NCBI RefSeq assembly: GCF_004015795.1
Contig: NZ_ML137221.1
Span: forward strand, 1-64,000
Reading direction: 5' to 3'
From: Falsirhodobacter deserti
Lineage (GTDB): Bacteria; Pseudomonadota; Alphaproteobacteria; Rhodobacterales; Rhodobacteraceae
DNA length: 64,000 nucleotides
In this document: positions 53,101-62,599 of the stretch, one piece after another
Layout of the letters: every line of letters begins with the position of its first letter
How positions within the stretch are numbered: the stretch's first letter is position 1
Made by a program: the position numbers and the translations under genes
The notes under the pieces: generated by a model
What the model was told of the DNA's origin: nothing
Database searches by the model: none
Seen by the model: the letters and a program-made list of their open reading frames with translations, nothing else

Positions 53101-54261
53101 ATGACACCACAGCAGATAGAAGCCGCTATGGACGGTCGGATCAGGCCGGTTTCAGCGGCGCGGGCGGAAGGGTTCCTGCCCTCTCCGATGATCCAGAACC
53201 ACGCCGCTTTCCTGACGTTTCTGCCGGATGGCGCTTTGCTTTGTGCATGGTTCGGCGGAACGCTGGAGGGCAAGTCCGACATCTCGATCCATGCCAGTGT
53301 CCTGCCCGCAGGTGCCGACCAGTGGGGTCCGGTTCGCAAGCTGTCCCATGATCCCGATCATTCGGAACAGAACCCCGTCATATTCCATGCGCCGGAAGGC
53401 GACCTTTGGCTGTTTCACACCTCTCAACCCTCCGGCAATCAGGACGAATGCCGGATCCGGATGACCCCTCTGACGCGGGACGCAGACGGGGTGGCGGCGG
53501 GGCAGGGGCGCTTTCTTGACCTGCCGCGCGGGTGTTTCGTGCGCGGTAACATGCAGATCCGCGACGGTGCCTGGGAACTGCCGATCTTCCGTTGCGTCCA
53601 GCGTCCGGGACAGAAGTGGACGGGCAGCCATGACGACGCAGCCATCGCAATCTCCACCGACCAAGGAAGAACCTGGCGGTTGGAGGTTCTGCCCCAATCC
53701 ACCGGCAACGTGCATATGAGTCCCGTGGGTGATGTCGCGTTCTTCAGGCGGCGTCAGGCGGATCATGTCGCCCGAAGCGAATATGCGGATGCCGGCTGGA
53801 CGGCCCCACAACCGACGGACCTTCCCAACAACAATTCTTCCATCGCGGCGACGCGGCTTGCGGATGGGCGCATCGCCCTGATCTGCAACCTTTCCTCCGC
53901 CGCCAGCAGCGACGACCGCCGCGCTTCGCTTTACGACGAGTTGGGGGAGGAGGATGGCCGCCCTGACGCCGATCCGGCCGGAGGCTGCGTGCCTGTCTGG
54001 GGCGTGCCGCGCGCGCCGGTTGCAGTGTGCCTGTCCGAAGATGAAGGGCGCACCTTCCCGACCCGCATCGTGATCGAGGACGGTCCAGGCACCTGCCTTT
54101 CGAACGATTCCACAGATGGGCGGAACAAGGAAATGTCCTATCCGTGGCTGGTGGAGGCGCCGGACGGGACGCTGCACATCGCCTATACCTATCATCGCCG
54201 CGCGATCAAACATGTCCGGCTTGCGCCGGGCTGGGCGGCCAGCACAACGAGGCAAGCATGA
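53101..54261 (+). CDS. cytoplasmic BNR/sialidase-like beta-propeller protein
   Basis: A 386-residue protein of the sialidase-like (exo-alpha-sialidase annotated) superfamily. Asp-box-type or related turns include [28 protein letters not shown] (a good S-x-D-x-G-x-T-W Asp box) and [14 protein letters not shown]. The N-terminal region [25 protein letters not shown] and C-terminal [22 protein letters not shown] complete a propeller. No signal peptide is present, so it should act inside the cell, unlike secreted sialidases. The true reaction is unknown; hydrolase or lyase action on an imported sugar derivative is possible. GGAGG precedes ATG. Its stop overlaps pdxA2. Confidence 0.82.
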   Translation: MTPQQIEAAMDGRIRPVSAARAEGFLPSPMIQNHAAFLTFLPDGALLCAWFGGTLEGKSDISIHASVLPAGADQWGPVRKLSHDPDHSEQNPVIFHAPEGDLWLFHTSQPSGNQDECRIRMTPLTRDADGVAAGQGRFLDLPRGCFVRGNMQIRDGAWELPIFRCVQRPGQKWTGSHDDAAIAISTDQGRTWRLEVLPQSTGNVHMSPVGDVAFFRRRQADHVARSEYADAGWTAPQPTDLPNNNSSIAATRLADGRIALICNLSSAASSDDRRASLYDELGEEDGRPDADPAGGCVPVWGVPRAPVAVCLSEDEGRTFPTRIVIEDGPGTCLSNDSTDGRNKEMSYPWLVEAPDGTLHIAYTYHRRAIKHVRLAPGWAASTTRQA

Positions 54262-55214
54262 GCGATATCATCGGCATCACGATGGGCGACCCTGCTGGCG
54301 TCGGCCCCGAGATTTGCGTGAAGGCATTGCAGGAAATGTCCCCCGCCGACCGTGACCGTACGCTGATCTATGGCAACCGCGCCACGCTGAATGCGGCGCG
54401 GCAGGCCGTCGGTTGCGATGTGGATTTCGATGGCCGCGTCGTCGATCTTCCGGTGGAGGGTGCGCCCTTGCCTTGGGGCCGGCTTTCGCCCGTTGCAGGC
54501 GATGCTGCCTTTCGCTTCATCGAGCGTGCGGTCCGTGACGCAGAGGAAGGAAAGATCGGCTGCATCGTCACCGCCCCCATCAACAAGGAGGCGTTGAACC
54601 TTGCCGGCCACCACTATGACGGGCACACCGGCATGTTGCGGTCGCTGACGGGGGCGCAGGCGGCCTATATGCTGTTGGCCTCCGACCGGCTGAAGGTCAT
54701 CCATGTTTCTACTCATGTTTCGCTGAACGAGGCGATCCGGCGCGCCACGATCGAACGGGTTCTGGCCACCATCCGCGCTGGTCACGCGCATCTGAAGCGC
54801 ATCGGCATTGCTGCACCGCGCATCGCAGTGGCAGGCATCAACCCCCATTGCGGAGAGAACGGGCTGTTCGGCACCGAGGACGACGACCAGATCGCCCCGG
54901 CCGTCAAAGCTGCCCGCGCCGAAGGTATCGACGCCCATGGGCCGATCTCGGCAGACACCGTGTTTCACCGCGCCTATTCCGGTGCCTTCGATCTGGTGGT
55001 CGCTCAATATCACGATCAGGGTCACATCCCGATCAAGCTGGTGGCGTTCGACACGGCCGTCAATGTCTCGGTCGAATTGCCGATCGACCGCACCTCGGTT
55101 GACCATGGTACCGCCTTCGATATCGCGGGCAAGGGCATCGCGAACCACGGGAACATGAACGAAGCCATCGCCTATGCACGCAAACTGGTGGCAGGCAAAA
55201 GGGTTGCAGCATGA
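54258..55214 (+). CDS. pdxA2: PdxA2-type 4-phospho-threonate/erythronate dehydrogenase
   Basis: A 318-residue PdxA-family NAD-dependent oxidative decarboxylase. [14 protein letters not shown] opens the chain, and the metal ligands are His in [11 protein letters not shown], His in [13 protein letters not shown], and His in [24 protein letters not shown] follows. PdxA2 proteins beside a DUF1537 kinase oxidise 4-phospho-D-threonate or -erythronate to dihydroxyacetone phosphate and CO2. Presence of the kinase at 49391 points to that role rather than to pyridoxal phosphate synthesis. The ATG at 54258 overlaps the upstream stop, and the downstream gene overlaps by ATGA as well. Confidence 0.9.
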   Translation: MSDIIGITMGDPAGVGPEICVKALQEMSPADRDRTLIYGNRATLNAARQAVGCDVDFDGRVVDLPVEGAPLPWGRLSPVAGDAAFRFIERAVRDAEEGKIGCIVTAPINKEALNLAGHHYDGHTGMLRSLTGAQAAYMLLASDRLKVIHVSTHVSLNEAIRRATIERVLATIRAGHAHLKRIGIAAPRIAVAGINPHCGENGLFGTEDDDQIAPAVKAARAEGIDAHGPISADTVFHRAYSGAFDLVVAQYHDQGHIPIKLVAFDTAVNVSVELPIDRTSVDHGTAFDIAGKGIANHGNMNEAIAYARKLVAGKRVAA

Positions 55215-56305
55215 GGAACATCACGATCCACCTTCCCAAGCGGCTGGAGATCGGGGCAGGCGCAGCGGCGAAAGCCGGTGCCCTGTTCGATGCGGCGCGG
55301 CCCTTCGTTCTCGCGACCCCTCACACCGCGGCCTTTGTTGATCGGCTTGGCCTGAAAGGTGCCGTCACTGTCTTCAGTGACATCCCCGGAGAGCCGGACA
55401 CGGCGTGCTTTGCCACAGCCCTTGCCGCCGCGCGTCAGGCTGCACCCGATCTGGTGATCGGATTGGGGGGCGGGTCCGTGATGGATGTGGCAAAACTGGT
55501 TGCCGCCTTGTGGGATGGCAGCCAGACGCTGGCCGATGTGGCAGGGCCGAACAAGGTTCAAAAGCGGCGCACACCGCTGGTGCAGGTGGCCACGACTGCC
55601 GGCACCGGGTCCGAGGCCGGCATCCGCGCGCTGATCACCGATCCGGGTGCCGGGGCCAAGATCGCAGTCGAAAGCCCGCACCTGATTGCAGACCTTGCGG
55701 TGCTGGATCCAGAGCTGACCTTCAGCGTGCCCGCTGCCATTACCGCAGCAACAGGCGTCGATGCTATGGCCCATTGCGTGGAGGCGTTCACCAATCGCCA
55801 CGCGCACCCGGTCATTGACGGCTTTGCGCGGATGGGAATCGATCTGGTGGGAAGGTATCTGGCCCGTGCCGTGGCCGACGGGACCGACACGGAGGCGAGG
55901 GAGGGAATGATGCTTGCCTCGTTCTATGGCGGCATCTGCCTTGGGCCGGTGAATACGGCAGCGGGGCATGCACTTGCCTATCCGCTTGGAACGCTGCTGC
56001 ATCTGCCGCATGGCTTGGCCAATGCCATCATCTTTCCGCACGTTCTTGCCTTCAACGAACCTGCCGTGCCGGAAAAAACCGCTGAAGTGGCGCGGGCGCT
56101 TGGTCTTTCAGGATCACTGCTGCCCGCGGCACATGGCTTTTGCTGTGACCTGGGGCTGGAGATGCGTCTGTCCGCCCATGGCGCGACGGAGGATCAACTG
56201 CCCGGTTTCGCGAGGGACGCGCATGCAATCCGCCGCCTGATGGACAACAACCCCCGCGACATGAACGTGGAGCAGATCACGGAGATATATCGGGCAGCAT
56301 TCTGA
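55211..56305 (+). CDS. iron-type alcohol dehydrogenase
   Basis: A 364-residue group III (iron-dependent) dehydrogenase. The NAD(P) motif is [15 protein letters not shown]. Metal ligands expected are Asp in [12 protein letters not shown], His in [10 protein letters not shown], His in [11 protein letters not shown] and His in [23 protein letters not shown] is also typical. It probably reduces or oxidises an aldehyde/alcohol intermediate of the locus, such as glycolaldehyde, lactaldehyde or a semialdehyde; the sequence does not decide. It is the last gene of the rightward operon BNR-pdxA2-ADH, and all joints are 4-bp overlaps. Confidence 0.88.
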   Translation: MRNITIHLPKRLEIGAGAAAKAGALFDAARPFVLATPHTAAFVDRLGLKGAVTVFSDIPGEPDTACFATALAAARQAAPDLVIGLGGGSVMDVAKLVAALWDGSQTLADVAGPNKVQKRRTPLVQVATTAGTGSEAGIRALITDPGAGAKIAVESPHLIADLAVLDPELTFSVPAAITAATGVDAMAHCVEAFTNRHAHPVIDGFARMGIDLVGRYLARAVADGTDTEAREGMMLASFYGGICLGPVNTAAGHALAYPLGTLLHLPHGLANAIIFPHVLAFNEPAVPEKTAEVARALGLSGSLLPAAHGFCCDLGLEMRLSAHGATEDQLPGFARDAHAIRRLMDNNPRDMNVEQITEIYRAAF

Positions 56306-56636
56306 CACGGGTGCAACGCGGGTACGCGGCTTTGCCTGGCTGACGGTTACGTGGGTGGCTGGCGGAGGTAGGTTCAGCAAGTCCGCCCCTGCGGGCAGCG
56401 CGCTGACTGCAAAGCGCTGACGCTTTATTATCCGCCCGATCAGGCGCTTCCGCCACGCGTTGCCACCTTCCCCAGGTTCTTCGAGCAGCAGGTCCCCGCA
56501 TGAGGCGTCTTGTGACGCGCCATCCCCGAGGGTCCATCCGTCCCCGCTTTTGAAGATTTGCGTTGCGGCAGGCTGGGGTGGTCATATCTTGTTGGCAATC
56601 CGGCTGGAAACGCCGGTGCGTGACAGGAGATTGCAC
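56306..56636. other. 331-bp non-coding region
   Basis: No gene is supported. It contains stem-forming sequence: TGGCGGA at 56360-56366 and TCCGCCA at 56449-56455 could close a 96-nt structure, with an inner AGCGC/GCGCT pair near 56398-56417. The closed region lacks a tRNA-type anticodon stem and T-arm. The end carries the ribosome site of the SDR gene (AGGAGAT). Confidence 0.4.
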
Positions 56637-57368
56637 GTGACGAAATATTGCCTTCTGACCGGCGCAAGCCGCGGGATCGGCCACGCCACCGTGAAGGTGC
56701 TTCAAAAGGAAGGATGGCGGGTTCTGACAGTTTCGCGTCAGCCTTTCTCGGATGAATGCCGGTGGCCCGGGGCGCGGGAAAGCCATATTCAGGCGGACTT
56801 GTCGGACCTTGCCGCCATTCCGGCCCTTGCTGCAGATGTCCGGTCGCGACTGGCGGAGGGAGAGCTTGCGGCGCTTGTGAATAATGCCGGCATCTCGCCC
56901 AAGGCAGAGGATGGAGGCCGTCTTGGCGTGGCAGGCACCGAACCGGAGACCTGGGCGCAGGTGCTGAACGTCAACCTTGTGTCCATCGCGCTTCTGGTGC
57001 GCGAACTGCTACCCGAGCTGACGAAGGCCCGAGCATCCATCGTCAACGTGACATCGATTGCCGGTTCGCGGGTGCATCCGTTCGCGGGTGTCGCCTATGC
57101 GGCCTCCAAGGCGGGTCTGGCAGCGCTGACGCGTGAACTGGCGCATGAGTTCGGCCCGCTCGGCATCCGGTCCAACGCGATTTCGCCGGGAGAGATCGCC
57201 ACGTCCATCCTGTCGCCGGGAACGGACGGGCTGGTACAGCGCGAGGTGCCGTTGCAACGCCTCGGCACCACCGAGGAGGTTGCGCGAACGATCCACTTCC
57301 TGTGCACTGACGCATCATCCTATATTAACGGTGCGGAAATCCACATCAACGGCGGCCAGCATGTCTGA
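56637..57368 (+). CDS. short-chain dehydrogenase/reductase
   Basis: A 243-residue classical SDR: cofactor motif TGASRGIG at the N-terminus, NNAGIS, and the catalytic Ser-Tyr-Lys in NVTSIAG and VAYAASKAGLAALTRE; LGTTEEVARTIHFL and the C-terminal INGAEIHINGGQHV are standard. The substrate is unknown. The start is GTG at 56637, with AGGAG about 8 nt upstream; the frame is open earlier but without similarity. It is followed by a small ORF and nagB on the same strand, suggesting a role in sugar or amino-sugar metabolism. Confidence 0.85.
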   Translation: MTKYCLLTGASRGIGHATVKVLQKEGWRVLTVSRQPFSDECRWPGARESHIQADLSDLAAIPALAADVRSRLAEGELAALVNNAGISPKAEDGGRLGVAGTEPETWAQVLNVNLVSIALLVRELLPELTKARASIVNVTSIAGSRVHPFAGVAYAASKAGLAALTRELAHEFGPLGIRSNAISPGEIATSILSPGTDGLVQREVPLQRLGTTEEVARTIHFLCTDASSYINGAEIHINGGQHV

Positions 57369-57422
57369 TGCTTCTGCCTGATCGCTGAGGCCCCAATCAC
57401 TCTTCAGCCTGAAAGGACAATC

Positions 57423-57548
57423 ATGCCAGTTCTGCGCCGTCTTTCCAATGCCGACACGACACGCAACAGGCAGTCCGCGGATAATACGGGTGGAAATGCG
57501 GGACCGCTCCAAGTGCAGCCCCTGATGCCGTTGCGGAACGCCGCATGA
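57423..57548 (+). CDS. 41-codon small ORF coupled to nagB
   Basis: An ATG at 57423 with GAAAGGAC upstream opens a 41-residue frame (MPVLRRLSNADTTRNRQSAD and on to PLMPLRNAA). Its TGA overlaps the nagB ATG (ATGA at 57545-57548). NagB has no good ribosome site of its own, so translation of the small frame would couple to nagB. The peptide is basic, without a family or membrane segment. It may be a leader peptide or the relic of a longer gene. Confidence 0.45.
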   Translation: MPVLRRLSNADTTRNRQSADNTGGNAGPLQVQPLMPLRNAA

Positions 57549-58312
57549 AGATCCTGATACATCCGGATGCAGGGGCGGCGACTGAATGTGCTGCGGGACT
57601 GATCGCGGCCCGGCTTGCGCGGGATCGCCGCACGGTTCTGGGTCTTGCGACAGGCGGTACGATGGAGGACCTCTATCGCCGCCTGATCCGCCGCCACCAT
57701 GCCGGCGAGTGCAGTTTTGCGGAAGCGACCAGCTTCAACCTTGACGAATATGTGGGCTTATCGCCGACGCACCCGTGTTCTTATTGGCATTACATGCGGC
57801 ATCATCTTTTCGATCACGTCGATCTGCCTGCAGGCCAAGCCCATCTGCCGCGAGGGAACGGGCCCGACCCGCAAGCCGAGGCAGATCGCTACGAGAACGC
57901 AATTGCGGCGGCGGGCGATATCGGCCTGCAGCTTCTTGGTCTGGGGCCGAACGGCCATATCGGTTTCAACGAACCCGGTTCCAGCCTTTCCTCACTGACG
58001 CGCGTCAAGACGCTGGCACGCGCAACTATTGAAGCCAACAGCCGGTATTTCGACCGCCCCGAGGATGTGCCGCGCCGGGCCATCACCATGGGCATCGGCA
58101 CGATACTGCGTGCGCAGGAGGTTGTGCTTCTGGCAGTCGGTCCCCGAAAGGCCGAGGTGGCCGCCCGGATGATCGAGGGCCCCGTCACCGCCTTTTGCCC
58201 CGCGTCGGTCCTTCAGTTTCACCGCAACTGCACTGTCGTTCTCGACGCCGAGGCGGCTTCGGAACTTGCCTTGCGATCGTATTACGAGGACATTCACCCG
58301 TCCGGCAGCTGA
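57545..58312 (+). CDS. nagB: glucosamine-6-phosphate deaminase
   Basis: A 255-residue NagB-type sugar-phosphate isomerase/deaminase: GLATGGTMEDLYRRLI for phosphate binding, TSFNLDEYVGLSPTHPCSY with the catalytic Asp, and LLGLGPNGHIGFNEPGSSL with the active-site loop. It converts glucosamine 6-phosphate to fructose 6-phosphate and ammonia. No nagA or amino-sugar transporter is adjacent. The nearby sialidase-like and aldolase genes invite a link to aminosugar breakdown, but they lie in another operon and nanE/nanK are missing. Confidence 0.92.
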   Translation: MKILIHPDAGAATECAAGLIAARLARDRRTVLGLATGGTMEDLYRRLIRRHHAGECSFAEATSFNLDEYVGLSPTHPCSYWHYMRHHLFDHVDLPAGQAHLPRGNGPDPQAEADRYENAIAAAGDIGLQLLGLGPNGHIGFNEPGSSLSSLTRVKTLARATIEANSRYFDRPEDVPRRAITMGIGTILRAQEVVLLAVGPRKAEVAARMIEGPVTAFCPASVLQFHRNCTVVLDAEAASELALRSYYEDIHPSGS

Positions 58313-58426
58313 TCCATCATCGCTACGCGCGAAGATGATTGATCCCGTGCACGGCGGTGGCTGCGACAGTGGTTTCCGTTGTTGAAGGGAACGGGCGTCG
58401 CATTAGCGCCACCTTGCAAGAGGCAG

Positions 58427-59824
58427 TCAGCACTCTGGCAGGTTGACGGCGATCCCGCCCCGCGAGGTTTCCTTGTACTTCACGCTCATGTCTCGTCCGG
58501 TTTCCAGCATCACGCGGATGCAGTTGTCCAGCGGCATGAAATGGTCCCCGCTTCCGCGCAGGGCAAGGCTGGCAGCGGAAACCGCCTTGATGGCGCCAAG
58601 AGCATTGCGTTCGATGCAGGGCACCTGAACAAGGCCTGCTGCCGGATCGCAGGTCATGCCCAGATGATGTTCCAGCGCAATCTCGGCAGCATTCTCCACC
58701 TGTTCGTTGGTGCCGCCAAGCACCGCGCAAAGGCCGGCCGCCGCCATGGCCGCGGCCGAACCCACCTCTCCCTGACAGCCAACCTCGGCCCCCGAGATGG
58801 AGGCGTTGTGCTTGATCAGGCCACCGATCGCAGCGGCCACCAGAAGATAATCACGCAAACGCTCGCGTTTGGCCCCCATGCAGTGATCCAGATAGTAACG
58901 CCCGACTGCCGGTACCACGCCCGCCGCGCCGTTGGTGGGGGAGGTGACGACACGCCCGCCAGCTGCGTTTTCTTCGTTCACAGCCATGGCGTAAACGCTC
59001 ATCCAGTCGTTGATCTGGTGCGGATGGCCCATGTTGCGGCCACGTTCTGCCATCAGCTTGTCATGGATGCCCTTGGCGCGGCGCTTCACCTTCAAGCCGC
59101 CGGGAAGTATGCCTTCCTGCGTCAGGCCGCGGGCGATGCAGCTGTCCATCGCATCCCAGATCCGGTCAAGGCCGGCGTTCGGGTTGCCGCCACTTGCATC
59201 CTCGTTCGCGCGCTTCATCTCGGCGATGGTCTTGCCGGAGGCACGGCCCATGGCCAGCATCTCTGCCGCCGTGGTGAAGGGGAAGGGATGAACCGGCAAA
59301 GGGCCGGTGCCGGGTTTGGGCGTTGTCGTCCCCTCAAGCTCCGCCGCGGTTTGCACGAAGCCCCCGCCGATGGAGTAATAGGTCTGCTGGTGATAAAGAT
59401 TGCCCGCCTGATCGAACGCCTTCAGCACCAGCCCGTTTGGATGCCCCGGCAGGGACGGGCCGTAATCGAAGACAAGGTCGGTTCTGGGGTCGAACCGCAA
59501 CTCCCCCAGCCCTTCGGGCCGGACGCGGCCGGTGGCCTGAACCTCTGCCTCCAGCGCCTCTGCCTGATCCGGGTCCATCGTGTCGGGGCGCAGACCGATC
59601 AGGCCAAGAACCACCGCCCGATCCGTCGCGTGCCCTTTGCCGGTGAACGCCAGTGAGCCGTGAAGGCTTGCCCCAAGCGCACAAAGACGTCCGGCGCCGG
59701 GTATCTTTTCGGCCCCGCCGCGCAGATCATCAAGAAATCGCGCGGCAGCCACCATTGGCCCGATTGTATGCGACGAGGACGGCCCGATGCCGATCTTGAA
59801 GATGTCAAAGACGGAAAGGAACAT
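58427..59824 (-). CDS. sdaA: L-serine ammonia-lyase, iron-sulfur type
   Basis: A 465-residue single-chain L-serine dehydratase. The N-terminal beta domain starts [20 protein letters not shown], and the alpha domain carries the cluster Cys in [11 protein letters not shown] and in [19 protein letters not shown]. It turns L-serine into pyruvate and ammonia. The ATG at 59824 is chosen because the family begins there; its ribosome site is poor. The gene converges on nagB. A 364-bp leader-type region lies upstream. The neighbouring purU and AGCS genes, 40 kb away, would also serve glycine/serine flow, but there is no direct link. Confidence 0.93.
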   Translation of the reverse strand: MFLSVFDIFKIGIGPSSSHTIGPMVAAARFLDDLRGGAEKIPGAGRLCALGASLHGSLAFTGKGHATDRAVVLGLIGLRPDTMDPDQAEALEAEVQATGRVRPEGLGELRFDPRTDLVFDYGPSLPGHPNGLVLKAFDQAGNLYHQQTYYSIGGGFVQTAAELEGTTTPKPGTGPLPVHPFPFTTAAEMLAMGRASGKTIAEMKRANEDASGGNPNAGLDRIWDAMDSCIARGLTQEGILPGGLKVKRRAKGIHDKLMAERGRNMGHPHQINDWMSVYAMAVNEENAAGGRVVTSPTNGAAGVVPAVGRYYLDHCMGAKRERLRDYLLVAAAIGGLIKHNASISGAEVGCQGEVGSAAAMAAAGLCAVLGGTNEQVENAAEIALEHHLGMTCDPAAGLVQVPCIERNALGAIKAVSAASLALRGSGDHFMPLDNCIRVMLETGRDMSVKYKETSRGGIAVNLPEC

Positions 59825-60188
59825 ATTGCACGCCGCAGATTTGATGAGGAACGGCGCGGCGGGTTCGCTGCGCATCTGGATACCAGTTGTGCATTTTCCA
59901 CGGCAGCGTCAACCGCTGCGCCATCCTGAGGGCCGCCCGAAAGAGATGCCTTCTGTCCTTTCAGGGTGTATTGAGGTCTGCCGATCGAAGCTAGGCAGTC
60001 TGCGAACGGGCGGGACCTGCCCGGGATAACCTCCGTCTCCACGCGTGTGGCTCCGGTGAGACCTCGGCTGACGCTGTTGCCTGGGATCGAATGACGCACC
60101 CGCTTCCAACCGTCTTGCGCCTTACGAGCACAAACGCCATCTTAAGGTCCGCTCAAGCTTGCACGAGATGAAACCACAAGGCAAATCC
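59825..60188. other. 364-bp divergent intergenic region between sdaA and L,D-transpeptidase
   Basis: No gene is supported. It contains GC-rich inverted segments on the minus strand (GGGCAGGTCCCGCCC near 60015-60030, and CACGCGTG near 60040) that could form a structured sdaA leader. I could not match a known riboswitch. The right end includes the -10/-35 region of the transpeptidase gene. Confidence 0.35.
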
Positions 60189-60740
60189 ATGACCTTTACA
60201 CGCCGCACCCTTCTTCTGGGCGCGCTTGCCGCGCCGGCTCTGATCTCTACACCTTTGCGGGCGCAAGTTATGTCCACGCGCAGCAACGTATCCAGTTTTC
60301 AGATGCAGGACTGGCGCGACCATTTCGATGGTCTTGGCAAGGGCGCGATACTTGCTGATCTCACCTCGCGTGCGCTGCATTTCTGGGGCGCGGACGGCCA
60401 GACCTATCGTCTTTATCCCAGTTCCATTCCGATGACCGAAGAGCTGACACGCCGCGGCTATACCGAGATCGTCCGCAAGAGCGATGCACCGGACTGGCGC
60501 CCGACCGCCGACATGTTGCGCCGGGATCCCACGCTGCCAAAATACGTCCCGCCGGGTCCGGAATGCCCGCTGGGCACGCGCGCGATGTACCTGTCGTGGC
60601 CCGCATACATCATCCACGGCACGCATGACACGCGGAAGATCGGTCGTCCCTCCTCTTCGGGATGCGTCGGTCTTTACAACGAGCATGTGGAGGAACTTTA
60701 CGAGCTGGCGCCGATCGGCACGCAGGTGCGTCTCCTCTGA
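60189..60740 (+). CDS. L,D-transpeptidase (YkuD/ErfK family)
   Basis: A 183-residue exported enzyme. The N-terminus FTRRTLLLGALAAPALIS has a twin-arginine pair and a hydrophobic stretch, so export by Tat or Sec is plausible. The catalytic motif is HGTHDTRKIGRPSSSGCVGL with the nucleophilic Cys in SSGCVGL. It forms 3-3 cross-links in peptidoglycan or anchors proteins to it. The ATG at 60189 starts the signal region; an in-frame upstream ATG (60159) would lengthen it without reason. No neighbouring cell-wall genes. Confidence 0.9.
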   Translation: MTFTRRTLLLGALAAPALISTPLRAQVMSTRSNVSSFQMQDWRDHFDGLGKGAILADLTSRALHFWGADGQTYRLYPSSIPMTEELTRRGYTEIVRKSDAPDWRPTADMLRRDPTLPKYVPPGPECPLGTRAMYLSWPAYIIHGTHDTRKIGRPSSSGCVGLYNEHVEELYELAPIGTQVRLL

Positions 60741-60755
60741 CAATCGATAATAGCC

Positions 60756-60790
60756 GGGGATGCTCTGCCGGGCTTCCCGGCAGGCACCCC
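60756..60790 (+). terminator. stem-loop after the L,D-transpeptidase gene
   Basis: CTGCCGGG-CTT-CCCGGCAG (60765-60783) extended by GGGGATGC/GCACCCC arms with a bulge, 15 nt past the stop. A T run is lacking, so termination may be partial. Confidence 0.5.
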
Positions 60791-60938
60791 GTGACGGTCA
60801 GGTGACCAAGCATGCTGCTGGCGGGTACGTCTGCGGCAGGAAAACGCGGCCAATGCCCGGTCACGCCGTCACCCCAGGACCATGTTACTCGCGCAGTAAT
60901 TATCCCCTGCCAAATGGTTGGAACCGCCGATCAATTAC

Positions 60939-60956
60939 GGTATGCGATCGAATACC
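60939..60956. promoter_or_regulatory. palindromic operator candidate before the CitMHS gene
   Basis: GGTATGCGATCGAATACC is an 18-bp palindrome with one mismatched pair, ending 21 bp before the start codon. GGTAT/ATACC arms are typical of GntR-type sites. It lies within a larger GGTTGG/CCAACC inverted pair (60916-60960). Confidence 0.45.
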
Positions 60957-60977
60957 AACCGGGAGGGGAGGAAGCAC

Positions 60978-62282
60978 ATGCTGGCATTCATTGGGCTGGT
61001 TACAATCGTTCTGGTCGTGGGATTCCTTCTTATCGGGAAGATGTCTCCGATCGTGGCACTGACATTAGTGCCGATCATCAGCGCTTTGGTGGCAGGGTTC
61101 GGTCCCGACGCACTGGCGGAATTCTTCAATGCGGGCCTTGGGCGGGTCATGCAAATCGCGACAATGTTCATTTTCGCGATCACCTTCTTCGGGGTGCTTC
61201 AGGATACCGGCCTGTTCCGCCCAATCATCAACGGGCTGATCCGCATGACGCGCGGACATGTCGTTGCCGTCACCGCCGGAACGGCGTTGGTGGGGGTGCT
61301 GGCACATCTGGACGGGGCAGGGGCGACAACCTTCCTGCTGACCGTTCCGGCGCTGCTGCCACTTTATCTGCGCCTTGGGATGAGCCGCTACCTCATGCTG
61401 ATGATGCTGGCGATCGGGGCCGGCATCGCGAACATGCTGCCTTGGGCCGGCCCGCTTGGCCGTGCTGCCGCCGTGACAGGCATCGACGTTTCCGAACTGT
61501 GGCAGCCGCTGATCCCCATTCAGGTTCTGGGTGTTGTCCTGCTTCTGGTTCTGGCGGTATGCCTTGGGATCCGCGAACAACGCCGCGTCGGCGCTGAGGG
61601 CCCGAGCGGGGTCGAGGCAGGGCATGATCTGGGGGGTGTTGCGGCCAGTGCCGAAGAGGCCGCGCTGGAGCGTCACCGGCTTCTTCCCGTCAACGCCGTG
61701 TTGTTTCTGGCCGTGCTTGCATCGCTTGTCACCGGCATCCTGCCGCCCGCACTGATCTTCATGATCGGCCTGTCGCTGGTTCTTCTGGTCAACTATCCGC
61801 GGGTGGAAGACCAGATGCAGCGCATCCGGGCACATGCGCCCTCGGCGCTGTTGATGGGTGCGATCATCCTGTCGGCCGGCACCTTCCTTGGCATCATGGA
61901 CGGCACCGGCATGCTTCGCGCAATGGCAGTGGCGATGGTTTCGGTCCTGCCTGAGGCTGCGATCGGCAACCTGCACCTGATCGTCGGTGCTGTTGGCATG
62001 CCGCTGGAGCTTGTGCTGAGCACGGATGCCTTCTATTTCGGCATGCTGCCGATCGTACTGGAGGTCGTTCAGCCGACGGGCGTTCCCGCGGACGAAATCG
62101 TGCACGCGATGGTAATCGGCAACATCATCGGCACCTTCGCCAGCCCATTCTCGCCCGCGCTTTGGCTTGCCCTTGGACTGGCACGCGCCGATATCGGCAC
62201 ACACCTGCGCTATTCCTTCTTCTGGATGTGGGGGTTCTCACTTGTCGTCTTCGGCGCGGCCATGCTGATGGGCCTGTTCTGA
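60978..62282 (+). CDS. CitMHS-family carboxylate transporter
   Basis: A 434-residue, about twelve-helix carrier. The pattern GKMSPIVALTLVPIISALVAG, FAITFFGVLQDTGLFRPII, LDGAGATTFLLTVPALLPLY and NMLPWAGPLGRAAAVTG is that of metal-citrate/proton symporters (CitM/CitH). FASPFSPALWLALGLA near the C-terminus is also usual. It likely imports a di- or tricarboxylate, possibly as a metal complex. The ATG at 60978 follows GGGGAGG. It stands alone, with a palindrome before it and a good terminator after. Confidence 0.88.
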   Translation: MLAFIGLVTIVLVVGFLLIGKMSPIVALTLVPIISALVAGFGPDALAEFFNAGLGRVMQIATMFIFAITFFGVLQDTGLFRPIINGLIRMTRGHVVAVTAGTALVGVLAHLDGAGATTFLLTVPALLPLYLRLGMSRYLMLMMLAIGAGIANMLPWAGPLGRAAAVTGIDVSELWQPLIPIQVLGVVLLLVLAVCLGIREQRRVGAEGPSGVEAGHDLGGVAASAEEAALERHRLLPVNAVLFLAVLASLVTGILPPALIFMIGLSLVLLVNYPRVEDQMQRIRAHAPSALLMGAIILSAGTFLGIMDGTGMLRAMAVAMVSVLPEAAIGNLHLIVGAVGMPLELVLSTDAFYFGMLPIVLEVVQPTGVPADEIVHAMVIGNIIGTFASPFSPALWLALGLARADIGTHLRYSFFWMWGFSLVVFGAAMLMGLF

Positions 62283-62304
62283 GGCGAACCAATCTTTGAT
62301 TGAC

Positions 62305-62341
62305 AGGCCTCGGCAGGTGTTCTCAAGCCGAGGCCTTTTTC
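62305..62341 (+). terminator. Rho-independent terminator of the CitMHS gene
   Basis: AGGCCTCGGC and GCCGAGGCCT form a perfect 10-bp stem around a 12-nt loop. A run of five to six T (62336-62341) overlaps the end of the stem. It begins 23 nt past the stop. Confidence 0.92.
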
Positions 62342-62599
62342 ATGTTGTTCAGGCCGCGCTGGAAGCTTCCGGGGCCGAGGTCCACATCCCATCGCGCTCA
62401 TGAATCCTCATCGACCCAGTCCTCGAGCCGATCCGGGGACCGTCTGTTCGCACGCGCGCAACGCCTTAGATGAAACCGGACATGACCATCCCCCGCAGCC
62501 ATGTCTACGTTACCACAGCATCGAGTTTCCATACAGCCTCGGCCCAAAGTGACGGTGTCGCCGTTCCGCCGATCGCAGCGGCTTTGCGCTTTGCGGCCG

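Noticed and set aside
54258-55214. PdxA for pyridoxal phosphate synthesis
   Set aside because: It is embedded in a catabolic operon opposite a DUF1537 kinase, the hallmark of PdxA2; no ksgA or surA neighbour.
56360-56455. tRNA-like structure closed by TGGCGGA/TCCGCCA, with CTGCAAA resembling a Cys anticodon loop
   Set aside because: The bases flanking CTGCAAA do not form a 5-bp anticodon stem and no T-arm is present in the right place.
50409-58312. A sialic acid catabolic operon (sialidase, NanA-like aldolase, NagB)
   Set aside because: nanE, nanK and nagA are missing, the aldolase loop is not NanA-like, nagB is in another transcription unit, and the kinase plus PdxA2 point to sugar acids.
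59825-60188. Possible glycine or other riboswitch ahead of sdaA
   Set aside because: Fragments such as GGACAGA and CTCAGG occur, but their order and the missing conserved core do not fit a glycine aptamer. No other known class was matched.
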